DNA from: Escarpia spicata
Lineage: Eukaryota; Annelida; Polychaeta; Sabellida; Siboglinidae
Direction: 5' to 3'
NCBI GenBank assembly: GCA_963995525.1
Contig: OZ023205.1
Location: 40,716,879-40,780,878, forward strand
DNA length: 64,000 nucleotides
Position 1 is the first letter of the stretch. Each line of letters opens with the position of its first letter. The notes under the pieces were generated by a model that had not been told where the DNA came from, made no database searches, and saw only the letters and a program-made list of their open reading frames with translations. Of the stretch, positions 13,501-24,416 are shown one piece after another. The translations under genes were made by a program, and so were the position numbers.

Positions 13501-16500
13501 ACAATATTCAATGCAGCAGTGAAACTTTGGTTTCTCATAGACATGGAAAGAAGACACCTTCCCTTCTGTGTTTCTCAGAGGGATGTAATATGAGTTATAT
13601 GACCGAGATAGGTGGAGAGAATCATGCACTGACTTGCCATGCATGACACTCCATAATTGGGTACTTGACAGAAGTCTATTCATATGTCTAATGAGTCAGG
13701 TCATTAAATGATGGACCCAGCAGGACTACTATGCCCGCTCAGTAATTGTAGCATATGTGGAGCTCCATTGTAGACAGGAGAAACGCAAGGTAATGGCAGC
13801 AGAAATGTTGAGTCATTGCCAGTGACAGGTTTCTATTTGTGCCGCATTTGTGTCCACCACATTCGTATCCACCATGATTGCGAGCCGTTGACCACTGTAA
13901 TCTTGCGACTTGTACACTTTTGTGTTGTATGTGTGCGCTGGACTGGAACACCGTGATCTCATGACCCAGAAACATGCCCCTAGGGGGTTAACTGGCAACT
14001 AGCGAAATTACCTTGGTTTTGAGTTATATAATGCCTTGTGGGAAATATTCTGTGGCCTTACTGCGTTTTATTTTTATGCGCATTAGTAGTCACGATGATG
14101 TCAGGGCATTAGTAGTCACGATGATGTCAGGGCATTAGTAGTCACGATGATGTCAGGGCATTAGTCATCATGGTTACAAGAACTCCATTAGGGTGTTGTG
14201 TTAATTTTAAAGGTAACATAATTATGTACCCTGTTGGTGAGACAGTATATATGATCTTATAGTTATAATGTTGTCATGATGTGTCTGGAATGTTTTTGTT
14301 CATCACCTGATGTCTTTGTTTAGCTGTATGAAATTCGCTCTGTTGGCACTAGTGAGTAGTAATATTGGGTCCCGTGAACCAAATGTTATAAATGAACCAT
14401 TTAACACCTAAGGACATGTACTATAGTGGGCAGTGGAGGCAGTAAATACGGTGTGCATATTGGAAAGGTCAGTGAGCACACATACATTAGTACACCTGAC
14501 AAGTCTACTGGAGCCAGCGTGTGAAGTCTGAACAAGTGTTTCTGTGATGACCACCTAGACGTGACTGCATCGAAACAAACGGTGTCTCGTTAAGTAAGTG
14601 TAAGTGTCAGTCTGACGTGACAGGTGTGTCATGGGTTGGTTGCTGCTGATTGGTGGCACCAAGTCTAATCCAGCACAAACCTATCTACAGGTTGAAACAC
14701 CTGTAGTTATATGCCCAGTCTCAGGTAGTTAGCAGGGTCTGCTAACCCGTGTACCATGTAGCAGCCTATGTACCGTGTAGTGGCCCTTGTATTATGTAGT
14801 GATCGTATGCCATGTAGTTGCCCGTGTGCAGTATGGTGGCTTCAGCACTGTATGGTAGCCCGTATACCATATGATGGCCCGAGTACCATTTGGTGGCTCA
14901 AATGGTGGCCCACGGTCTCGCCCAGCTGGCAGACTGACCCTAGGAGGGCAGCTTGTTGTTGGCTCCAGTCTGGTCATTCCAAGCGTGTGTCTGCTGCACT
15001 GTGTTGGCACTGACTCCGACTACTTCCTGGCCAACAAGTGTTGTGGAAGTGCGAGGTGGAACTAGAGGTCTGCATGTGTATACATGTGCGTGTGTACATG
15101 CGTGCATACGTGCATACAGCCTTATTCTTGGTTCCGGTCTGTCCATGCTTGTTTGTGTTTGCCCAACAGTTGGGTGGCCTTCGAGGAAGTTGTGTAACTC
15201 GGCGGGAGTAAAACAAACAAGCGCCTTTGAAGTGGGGAGGAATGCTGGGAATCTTGTCTTTGATACTTGGGAGCGGTTGGATCCATGGTTGGCCCCAATC
15301 ATCTCCCACCAGTGTTTCCCACTCGCGCGGAAAATTCTCGGTAGAAGGTAGATGGCTACCATGTTGTGGTGCAGGCCATTCACTTCTGTGTTGCATGTTG
15401 CTAACCACTTTCTCCTTGTGGTTCAGGATGAGGCTGGTCCTCGATTCATAAAAAAAAATGTCCATCTCTTCCCATCACCGCCCCCATATTTCCATGTTAA
15501 CTCCCTCCTTTCTCTTGCTCTCCATCTCAACATCACACTGTGCTCCCATCTCAGTTGTCTTCTTCCTCTTCACCTCCCACTTTGGGGGGATCCGGTCTCT
15601 TCTCCTTCCACTCTGAGGGGATCCGGTCTCTTCTCCTTCCACTCTGAGGTGATCCGGTATCTTCTTCCATTCTGAGGAGATCCGGTCTCTTCACTTTTTG
15701 TTACCCATCCATTCATTCCATGCATCTAGCCCATTTAAATTGACTCATCAGCAACTTCTTTTTAAAACTTTTTCACCAACCTCCTCCCTCAGCTCCTCCA
15801 GTCAAACTTAATTGATGATGTGTTCTTGATTAACGTCACCCCAAAGAGGCAAAGCATTTGTTTTCTGTTAGGTCCTGTAGTATTACCATTAGACACAAAA
15901 ATGTCCAGGGACCCCGCTGTCCTTGTATGAATTAGCGCCTGGCAGGATCACAGGAAGGAATTCCAGTGGTGGAGTGACATGAATGAACAGGTTCCACGCA
16001 TTGCTGAATGTTTCTCGAGCAACGAGTCAAGACCAAGGCCGCCTTGGGGCGAAGTGTCAAGTACCAACAGGGGTTTAAGCTCGAAGTGATATGTTTTATA
16101 AGACGATTATTGACTAGCATCATCTTGGCGATGTGTCATTCGACTGAGTGAAGCATTTTATCTCGGTACTGGAACAAACAAAAACAAGCTGTGTTTTTGT
16201 TCGCCAATGTACACTGGTGCTTAATGCCTCTGAGGGTAGACTTTGATGTGCGTTGTTGTCAACAACTCGGGGTGCTTGTATTGTTGTTGATGCACGTTAA
16301 GAGAATGGATGCACACACACGGAACTATTGCCCGCTCTGGATGGATGAATGGGAAGCCAGCGTGAGAACATCCTGTTTATCTGACCAATTGAACGTGGTA
16401 CAACTCCGTCTTTGCAAGATTGGTCTCATCTCTTTTACGATGCACCAGTGCAGCAAGATTACTTAGAAGGATCTCTATGTGGATAACAAATCACAAGTGA

Positions 16501-19500
16501 TCGGTGAACGTTCAGCTTATCTGTCGGCGCTGATCATATCAAACTTTTTTCATTTGAATTCACGGCCACAGGCGGTGTTGGCTTCCGTTTGGTGGCGTTT
16601 GTAAATCAGACAGACACTCTGTTGCATAAATAGTCATTCACAGGAGTTGTCGTGTATGTTATTGTGTTGTCCATATGTAGTGGCCTTGTTCGCATTGTGG
16701 GGTGGAGTGGAATAAATCACCAGGTACAGCTATCCGCCCCGAGTCTGGGTGTGACTTCATTGTTGAGTGTAGACTAGGAGATTTACATGACAGGAGGCAC
16801 CCCACCCTCTATAGCCTGTCACCCGGCACTGACAGCGGGACAACAAACGTCACAATGTGTTTTATTTCTGGCTAGTGTCACTGAGGATATACTGTCAGTG
16901 TCGTTGACAGTGACTTGGTATGGTGTTGGTGATTTGGTGTCAGTTGACAGTGACTTGGTGTCCATTGACTGACTTAATGATGTCTGACTGTGATGTCAGT
17001 GGTGTCACTAGGGTCATGTAGACTGACTAAGCTTTCATTGTGCATTTGCAAAATACTTCATTCTTTTCATTCATTGCACATCTTTTCCACCCTACCTGAA
17101 TTTTTATGTTCAGTTCATTTCACCCTTCATCCACTCTGTTATATCATCCCAACATCTTTGTTCCCTCCCTCGCTTTCCTTCCGTCGTGTCTTCGAATAGG
17201 CTTCAACTGAAATGTTTTTTTGTTTTATGTGTCCAAAGTCCAAACTACTTCAGTTTGCATTGATGGGTGTCATCTGTAATCATTGTAAGTCCACTGAGTG
17301 AGCGTATTCTTTGATGGGTATTTTACCGTGTTGTCTCTGGTTTGTCATCCAACTCATTTCATGGATGATATCATTTTGGTAGACCTCCATCTTCTTCAGG
17401 AAAGGTTATATCCCTGTCATGGGTTTGGTCGAGTGTAAGATGGTGGGCAGGATGTAGGTTTGGTTGATCTTTGATCATGGATGTAGTAGTGGGTGAGTAG
17501 CTGTGGGGATGGTTCTGTCTCTGGTGTTTTATGTCCCATGCGGCTGTCTTCATTGATGCTTCTCTTCAGGTCTTGTGGAAGGCCTTCACAGGAAGTGGCC
17601 TTGGCACCTGTCATGAATAAAGCTACAAATTCCTTTCTATATTATCAAAAAATTATGCTACCGCATGTGTAAGATAAACATCCTGACCACAAGAATACGT
17701 TTTCATGAACACAGTTTTCAGTTATACGTAATGTACATATTGACCTTGGTCTTTGCTATTCAACAAGCAGTGAACATACATAGAAAACATTCAAAATACA
17801 TTAACAAATTGCACTTCATTAAGTTAAGATTTTAGAATAGATAATAGTTTATAAATTTATACCAAACAGTCTTAATTTAACTAACACATAATCAGCTGTA
17901 GATGGCTGGTAATAAGGCAGCAGTTATTTTTTTGAGAATCTGAAATATATATATTGCATGTAGACTGATCAGTTAAATTCAGTTTGCTTCTGTTGAAGGC
18001 GCCACAAACTTGCAATGGGGTCAGACTTCCTGTCCTGCTGTTAACTCTCAGATCTTGTGTTGTTTATCTTATTAAATGTCTGACTTTATGGCATACTCTT
18101 CAACCTCCATTTTATGGCATATTGGTTTCCAGGAAGCACATTATTTAACTAGTTTGGTCATTTTATGAGTACACCCCCATTGCTGACATTGCCCAGTGTC
18201 CAACAGTTGGTCAACTCCGTGGTTAACCACTTTATGATCAAACACCCTATGTAGCGGTACAGTTGTCTCGTGTCATAATTGGTTAATAAGCAACCCGCTT
18301 TGTTTGGTATGGACTGTGTAATTAAATAGCTGATACACACACACACACACACACACACTGTACTAAGGTATTTTATAATAACAGAAATCTGTTCTGCTAT
18401 TAGATGTGAGAGATAGCCTTTGTTTAATCGATAACGTGTAATTATCTTTGGGGCTATTCATTCAGTGCTTTCATGTGGTTGCTAAGCACACAACAAACCA
18501 TTCCTCAGGGTTTGGCTTGACACATTAAATGTGTACGGTACAGAGGCATGGTTAGTTGACTGCTCTGGTCAACACTATGACTTCTGTTGTGTGCTTTTCA
18601 AGATTTAATAACTTATTGTCCATTTAAAACCTTCATAAGCTCTTGGATACCTATGTCAAAGTGAAGACAGGTTCAAACTCAAGACTCAGTTATTTAGACT
18701 GAACATAAGTAACATAATAACTGCAAAGTTGCCAGTTCGCACTGGTTGGTTCTGATTGAATCCACATCTCTGCAGTGGCTCCTGATTGTAGCCAGTGGCG
18801 TCATGTGGTGAACATGTATCTGACTAAATCTATGACAAGTGCCAGAATGGACTCCTTTCAATGTTTCAGAATGTTTATTTACATGAACAATTCAGATGAC
18901 TCTGGTGCTACACACTGCTTGATGAAATCTTATTGATGTTTGGCAGTTTTAATGAGACACAATAGACAGAACGGATGTATTATAACTAAAAGTGTCATGT
19001 GCAGGTTTTTAAGTTGATTGTTTGACAACCAAAATGCAAGGATTTTAAGAAATTGAGCAACGAATGATAGAACAGACTGCGTGATACTTTCAGAAAATAT
19101 CAAGAGGAATCTTACAATATTAAGTTAAATTGGTGTAATTTCTATTATATTTCATTGTTATATAATATTATAAAGTTAATGTTGTGCATCTCTCTCTTGC
19201 AGCCACAGAACATACTACTTACAGCAGAGCCACCTAGTGGTGACATCAAGCTGTGTGATTTCGGCTTCGCAAGACGTGTTCACTCAGGAGAAGACATGCT
19301 GGACATTGTTGGCACACCCGACTATGTTGGTGAGTATTGTTTCTCGGTGACACTATCTGTTTTGTTATCACTTGGTGACAGTTATGGTATTAGTGTTGTT
19401 ATCACTTAGTGACAATTATGGAAGTTGTTTTGACATCATTGGTGACAGTTATGGTATTTAGTTTGTCATCGCTTGGCGACAATTATGGTATTTGTTTTTG

Positions 19501-22323
19501 TCATCACTTGTTGACAGTTACAACATTTTGTTTGTCATAATTTATTGACATTTATGGTATTTCTTTAATAATTTTTTTTATAGTACTTATGGGTTAAGTG
19601 TGTTGAATCAGCGCAGTGCTAAGTGATATTATTTAACTTAGCATGATATTAATTAAGTAATGAAAAAGTGCAAAATGTTTCACTATAAATGACATTTTGT
19701 CAATGTTCTTTATTAGGATTTAACATATGTATTTTAATTGTTTGTCATCCTGTTATTTTGTGAATCACCGATTTTGCTGTTTGCAATGTTTGTTAAACTC
19801 CGTAATTGTCTTTTGTTTACAGCGCCAGAAGTGTTGAGCTACGAGCCAATCCGAACATCCAGTGATATGTGGTAAGTTCTTATTGGTTGATGTCAAAGTC
19901 TCTCATGCATTTCATAAGGATTGTGGTGATGAATAGAACAATTCACACATACACAATGTCATGGCCTCACCTGTGTTATACAGTAATGAGTATCGTTGTC
20001 TACTGTGTGACACCCGCACATATGCATGCACACACACGCATGCATCCCCCCACACACACATAAATACAAACACACTCACACATGCATGCGCACGCACACA
20101 CACTACCCCCAGTATTATCTACACAAGTTTCTCTCCCTGCCCCTGTCCACACATACTTGGCAGTGTCGGTGCAAGATCCTGTGGTTTTGTGGGCCGAGGG
20201 CGCATTCTTGGTGTTCATCGAATGCGGGGAAATGCGGCAGGGGATGGCAGTGCCCTGGGGGCGGCAAGGGGAAAAAAAGCCTGCAAGTTGTTAGAGACTC
20301 CACCTTGACATGTTTGGCCAGGGTAGAGTTGGCTGCGAGTAGGGGGCGCTATCAGTCACTCATGTCAACAATCCAGTACCTCTAGTGCACTTACCGTTTA
20401 CCACTGTGGCTGTTACCCTCACCTTTTTCACATCGAAATAAAGTGGATGATATAATAATTTTCACACTCCAGAACGAGTGATTGCTAGAGTTATCCCTTT
20501 ACGTTGATCATTATCATCAGTCTGCTCCCTCTGCCTTATGAAGCTCTTTACAGTCATCCGATCATTTAATATGTCAATGTCAAGTATGATACGTCATTTG
20601 TAATACCTTACCTTAGGATACCTTAGGGTGATTCTGATCACAGGATCCACTTGGTTCGTCAATGATAAAATCTTCTTCAGATTCTAATACTAAAAGTTCA
20701 TGGTTCCTGTTTCCAGTAGTTAGTACAGCTTCATTCACTATCCCCTGTGTAGATTTATTAATGTCCATTATCAATTTCTGTATGAAATTAAACTTCGGTC
20801 ATTTACATGTTTGATAATGCCCACGTATTAACCCCCTGATTATACCCCTGTATTAACCCTTTCTTTGTGTTCGCCAGGAGTGTGGGGGTGCTGGTGTACG
20901 TCATGTTGACGGGGTGTTCGCCCTTTGCTGCGGAGACGAAACAGGAGACATTCCTGAACATCTCGCAGGTGAACCTTGACTTTCCGGATGACCTCTATGA
21001 GGACATCTCAAATGAAGCCGTTGACTTCATCACATGTCTGCTCGTCCGTGAACCAACGTAAGTATATTTTTTGTGTCAATACCTGTTTCATGTCCACAAC
21101 TGATCAGGGAACCTCGGACCAATCACAGAAAATATACATAAAATTATGAACAGCCGATTTAAGTCTGTGTCTAATGTGTGGCACTGTTAGTAACCCTTAG
21201 TCAGCAGCAAATTTAGAACAAAATTAGGGTGGTACTGTTCTTCCAAAGGGTCGTAGATTATTCCCTGAAAGTTTGGCGTCAGATCCATCCAGGAGGAAAA
21301 CTAACATACCCGCTCCACATGTACAAATGCTAGCTCAATTATAGTTAGATTTTATATTTCTCTGTGAACAGTGGGACGTTTATGATGTACGCCACAAGAA
21401 TTGATGCTTGAGGTTCCACTATCAAGTCCTGAAGTATATCAACTTGCCTCAATAGGAGTTGCATATACTGCTATTATAACCATAGCAACAAGCTGACAAA
21501 GCCACGGAGCAATAGGTAGTAAGAATTCAGCAAAACATTCTACACTGCAGTGAGTGAACTGAAACTGGACAACTTCCTCAACTCATATTGAGGCAAGATG
21601 ATATTACTACATTGTCGCTGTGTTACATTGTTTCATTGTTGAACTGTTGCGGTGCCTTCTTACATTGTCACTGTTGCCTGTTACAGACAGAGACTCACTG
21701 CCCACCAGTGTCTCTCTCATCCTTGGCTCAGCCACGACGAGACAAGAGACAACGTGTCTCCACTACTCACCACCGGTAGTGCCTCCAGTATCACCATCAG
21801 CACAACGCCCGTCGGTTCGCCCCTCGGCTGTCGACGTGCTCTCGCCCCGTCGCCAGAGGGCGCTGCAGATTCGGAGCCACTCAAGCGGTATCGTTGCGAT
21901 GCCGAAAAGAACGGCAACGACGCAGGCAACACAGACAATCACAGCTCAAAACAACAGAACGACGACGACAAAGACAAATCGCGGAATCGGAAAGAAGTAC
22001 ACATCGTTCTTGAATCGAGCAAGAAAATGTACGAGTTATCATCATCATCTTCGTCTGTGTCATCGTTGTCTATGACGCCGTCACTGTCGTCAGGGTCGTC
22101 GTTGTCAATGATGCAGTCATCGTCGTCATCTGGAACGTCGTCACCAGTGACGTCACCGACAACAGTCACGTCGACGCTAACTGTGAAGGCTTCGAAGAAA
22201 CTTGTTGTTATTGCCGACCGTTCGCCGCTCCTCGCGCACAAGGAGAACATGGACAAGACAAGTGCAACGGAGCGTGACGCAGACAGTCTGGGCATGCTCA
22301 CTGATGGCCAGCTCGTTTATTAA
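7316..22323 (+). CDS. STK17: DRAK/STK17-family serine/threonine kinase (5' end missing)
   Basis: Six exons join in frame (7316-7528, 8397-8535, 19203-19329, 19823-19871, 20878-21057, 21687-22323) to give 447 residues. Kinase landmarks, numbered from the first residue seen: glycine-loop remnant GKFAVV 1-6, ATP-binding lysine in YAAKF at 21, catalytic loop HLDIKPQN 113-120 (HLD in place of HRD is usual in this family), DFG 136-138, APE 160-162, and helical C-lobe motif SHPWL near 245. The stretch AAKFLRKRRKGKDCR is highly typical of STK17A/B. The tail is Ser/Thr-rich and carries LKRYR and HKENM motifs and a C-terminal LVY, echoing SKRFKF, KEN and FIY in vertebrate STK17. Family members are nuclear or cytoplasmic pro-apoptotic kinases. 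The N-terminal exon lies upstream. All splice sites are GT-AG and phases agree, so the gene looks functional. Confidence 0.93.
7529..8396 (+). other. Kinase intron with a 21-bp short tandem repeat
   Basis: An 868-bp intron. At about 7807-7875 there are three and a half degenerate 21-bp units of the form CATGACCTGTGTTCGTTCAAC. No other feature was recognised. Confidence 0.8.
8397..8535 (+). CDS. STK17: STK17 exon: hinge to catalytic loop
   Basis: Acceptor TTTGCAG ends at 8396 and donor GTAAGG begins at 8536. It encodes AAGGELFRHMI, then EKDVIRLMRQILDG and IVHLDIK. VIRLMRQILDG closely resembles the vertebrate family's VQRLMRQILEG. The exon ends in phase 0 exactly after the catalytic-loop lysine. 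Confidence 0.93.
11090..11345 (-). repeat. Possible old tRNA-derived SINE
   Basis: Read on the minus strand, this segment holds GGTTCAAATCC (complement of 11323-11333), a perfect Pol III B-box, followed by about 230 bp of unique-looking body. No clear A-box or target duplication was found, so the call rests on the B-box and compositional contrast. Confidence 0.35.
12778..13165 (+). repeat. Degenerate ~60-bp tandem repeat, interrupted
   Basis: Diverged units begin with CAGTAGCA-like cores at about 12778, 12839, 12897, 13083 and 13120 and share the block CATTCCAC...TAGCTGC...CTCTGTAGTTGGTCTCT. A dispersed repeat at 12965-13050 sits between the third and fourth units and appears to have inserted into an existing array. 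Confidence 0.7.
12965..13050 (+). repeat. Dispersed repeat, inverted partner at 28322-28402
   Basis: About 85 bp including ACAATATATACAGACTAGTC and GTGCTGGAAACAACTAGAA-like sequence is the reverse complement of 28322-28402 with a few mismatches. Two copies 15 kb apart in opposite orientation imply a mobile, SINE- or MITE-like source. Its ends are not resolved. Confidence 0.75.
14080..14165 (+). repeat. 26-bp tandem repeat, 3.3 copies
   Basis: GCATTAGTAGTCACGATGAT plus GTCAGG repeats exactly at 14080, 14106 and 14132, with a partial fourth copy at 14158. Confidence 0.95.
14745..14912 (+). repeat. Degenerate short tandem repeat
   Basis: A series of diverged units of the form CCCGTGTACCATGTAGTGG, about 20-25 bp each, runs through this segment. 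Variation is high, so copy number is uncertain (about six or seven). Confidence 0.6.
15580..15690 (+). repeat. 31-bp pyrimidine-rich tandem repeat, 4 copies
   Basis: GATCCGGTCTCTTCTCCTTC-type units start at 15589, 15620, 15651 and 15679 (31, 31 and 28 bp apart). The flanks at 15465-15580 and 15700-15800 are also pyrimidine-rich. Confidence 0.9.
18331..18358 (+). repeat. (AC)14 microsatellite
   Basis: Pure AC dinucleotide run inside the long kinase intron. Confidence 0.97.
19203..19329 (+). CDS. STK17: STK17 exon: PQN to activation segment
   Basis: Acceptor TCTTGCAG ends at 19202 and donor GTGAGT starts at 19330. It begins PQNILLTAE, completing HLDIKPQN with the previous exon, and carries GDIKLCDFGFARR and DIVGTPDYV. 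It ends in phase 1 with G, completed to Ala of APE by the next exon. SGDIKLCDFG resembles LGDIKIVDFG of vertebrate STK17. Confidence 0.94.
19355..19565 (+). repeat. Degenerate tandem repeat with GTGAC dyads in a kinase intron
   Basis: About six units of 33-39 bp of the form ATCACTTGGTGACAGTTATG separated by GT-rich spacers. Each core contains the imperfect dyad TCACTTGGTGA, so single strands could form small hairpins. Confidence 0.7.
19823..19871 (+). CDS. STK17: STK17 exon: APE motif
   Basis: A 49-bp exon between TTTACAG (to 19822) and GTAAGT (from 19872). It encodes PEVLSYEPIRTSSDM plus split Ala and Trp codons at its two ends. This is the APE motif and start of the F-helix (DMWS), compared with PEILSYDPIS...DMWS in vertebrate STK17. 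Confidence 0.92.
20011..20103 (+). repeat. AC-rich impure microsatellite
   Basis: CACACA runs interspersed with GCATGCA motifs in the intron between the APE exon and the next exon. Open frames in this stretch are simple-sequence artefacts. Confidence 0.85.
20878..21057 (+). CDS. STK17: STK17 exon: C-lobe helices
   Basis: Acceptor TTCGCCAG ends at 20877 and donor GTAAGT begins at 21058. It encodes SVGVLVYVMLTGCSPF, KQETFLNISQVNLDF and AVDFITCLLVREP. KQETFLNISQ is a hallmark of STK17A/B. Phase 2 in and out are consistent with neighbouring exons. Confidence 0.94.
21687..22323 (+). CDS. STK17: STK17 last coding exon: kinase end and Ser-rich tail
   Basis: Acceptor TGTTACAG ends at 21686; the stop is TAA at 22321-22323. 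The exon finishes the kinase domain (QRLTAHQCLSHPWL) and adds a tail of about 190 residues: LKRYR, an Asn/Asp/Lys-rich patch, a serine-rich block (SSSSSSVSSLSM and similar) encoded by TCATCG-type repeats, HKENM, and C-terminal GQLVY. Short motifs of the tail have counterparts in vertebrate STK17, which supports this frame to its stop. Confidence 0.93.
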
Positions 22324-24416
22324 ACTAGGTCATCACGTCTACTGCCACCTCATTGTCACCAGTTACAACATTCTTGTGTCATTGTCAATAGCCACCTGTC
22401 ACTGTTTGTCATCGATGCGTCCACAGTCACTGTCACAAACTTTAGTATTGTCACTGTTGTGGATTTGTGTCACAGTCATCACCAGCTCGTTAATTGTCAC
22501 AAGAAGTGACGTGAATCACTAACAGTAATCTCACCTGTTGATCTGACGTCACTTGTTCATTCACAGGGACAGTATTGTGTCATCAATTGGTATAGGTGTG
22601 TACATGTGTGTACAAGTGAGTACATATGTGTACATGTGTATATCTTACTTATTTCCTACAGCACAACATGACTAGGCAGTATCTGCCCACCCTGCGATGT
22701 CAGTCAATGCCAAATAAGTGTTTACCTCTGGGAAAGTGTATTTATACTAAGCAGTCTTTATTGTAAATGACAACACACGTGATCAATGCAACATGGACGA
22801 GTGTCCACACCGAGCATGACGTCATACCTCATCAAACAATGTGATAGAATCTTATGGTGACAGTTAGTGAACATGTCTAGGACATCATCAGATTTGACAC
22901 TGTCATAAGCTGCCTTTACTAACACGATGCCCAGTGGATGTTGTATACGTAACTACACCCTGTGTACGTGTGGTGTTTGTGTTGTCTGTATATCCTCTAG
23001 TTGTCAGTATAACAGTGTATCCACAATGACATCTGTCATACGCAGGTCGAGACTGCACAACTTGAGGGCACGGCTTGGCGATGTCTACTTCAATAATTTC
23101 ACTCGCACTTTATTTATATTCAGATCTGAAACTCTAGTGCACAAAATAGAGGATATCAAACGCGTACACGTGTGCGCATATAAGCATGCACGCATGTACA
23201 TATGTACACATTTATAGGTGTTTAACAAGATTTTTCAGTGTTTGTGATTGTTGGATGATATCGACAGGGTTTGAAGACTCACGGTGGTGTAAAGCAACAG
23301 ACAATACTGCTTTACTTTATTAACCCAAAAAGCGGTTTGCGTTTGTTGAAGACGCACTTGTGTTGAACAGTCGTGTACACAACAATGTGAATGGACTATT
23401 TAAGAGTCACTCAGCCACACCCGCCATGTGACGGCAGGGTGTGCATCGGAGGGTCTGGAACCCTGGTTTAACTGGCCTGGCCCTTCAGGGGCATGTATAT
23501 AGTGTGAGATATTGTACAGTGTTCACCATATGCATCCCCCTTCTGACAGAAGGTGACCCGAGCACGTTGTGGAGATGTGTGCGCACACAAAGCGTGTTCC
23601 TCTCGCATGCTGCATGTGTGTCTGCACTTTATTTACACATGTATGGAACTCGTTTGCATGGCAGGTGTCCAAATTTTCTTCATTCACATCTCGCATCTCT
23701 CGCCAATTTGCACAGACAGGAATGTTTTTATGCTATTAAATTAATATGAAAGCCGCTGAATTTGAGGGCACCTGCCTTAACGTATACCATGTGTGTATGT
23801 ATGTATATTATATACATATATATTATACATAATATATATGAATATATTATATATATATATAATATACCTGGTACATATATTTATCTATCTGACTGAAGAC
23901 TGCCGGTGCTAATAAAAGTAGAATCTGGCAGTGTTGAATGGAAACACTTCTCCTTTTGTTCTAAGCAGTTAGATATTTAAGTGTCTATCCATGTCTGTAT
24001 GAAATACAGAGCACTGTTAATAGTTGAATTCCTTTGTTGTTATCAAGTAATTGTGATTTTTTATTACATCAGACAAGTTTTCCATGTGTGAAAATATGCT
24101 CGGAATGTTTTAGTTGCATTTATTAATATATTTCAGTAAAGTGAGCTTGAACATATATATATACTGGTGTTGTTGTTTTTTATTCTTGCATGTACAACAC
24201 TGAGCCCTTAACCGATTTATGGCCCCAGTTTATATGAGTGGCTTGTCCAGCGTTGTTGTTAATTTCTTTTGATCGGTCAAAAGTCGACCTGGATTTAATC
24301 GATCTAAAATGCACGTTTAGTGACCTTTAGTAAAATGCATAAATAAACAAATAAGTTGTTAATGTACGTGGCATTTCAATATATCATGATTCGATTGGAG
24401 CTGTTCTTTTACAAGA
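22324..24416 (+). other. Probable 3' UTR of the kinase and downstream DNA
   Basis: After the stop comes GTCA-rich, TGTACA-rich sequence with no coding signal. An AATAAA at 23911-23916 is the first well-placed poly(A) signal I see; another lies near 24342. AT-rich palindromic DNA occupies 23801-23880. The exact transcript end cannot be set from sequence. Confidence 0.55.
23911..23916 (+). terminator. Candidate poly(A) signal for the kinase gene
   Basis: AATAAA about 1.6 kb downstream of the stop codon. A second AATAAA near 24342 is an alternative. Confidence 0.45.

Larger units (their letters stand above)
8536..19202 (+). other. 10.7-kb kinase intron rich in tandem repeats
   Basis: No gene is recognised inside. 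It contains several minisatellites (listed separately), a SINE-like piece at about 11090-11345, RY-rich DNA at about 12055-12130 and 15075-15115, and an (AC)14 run at 18331-18358. The segments at 9000-9430 and 10160-10650 look like old dispersed repeats because their composition differs from the flanks, but I could not assign them. The minus-strand frame at 12266-12520 and those at 14940-15465 have no recognised motif. Confidence 0.75.

Noticed and set aside
14792..15465. Several overlapping frames of 60-163 codons on both strands
   Set aside because: They overlap a degenerate tandem repeat and RY-rich DNA within the kinase intron; no conserved motif.
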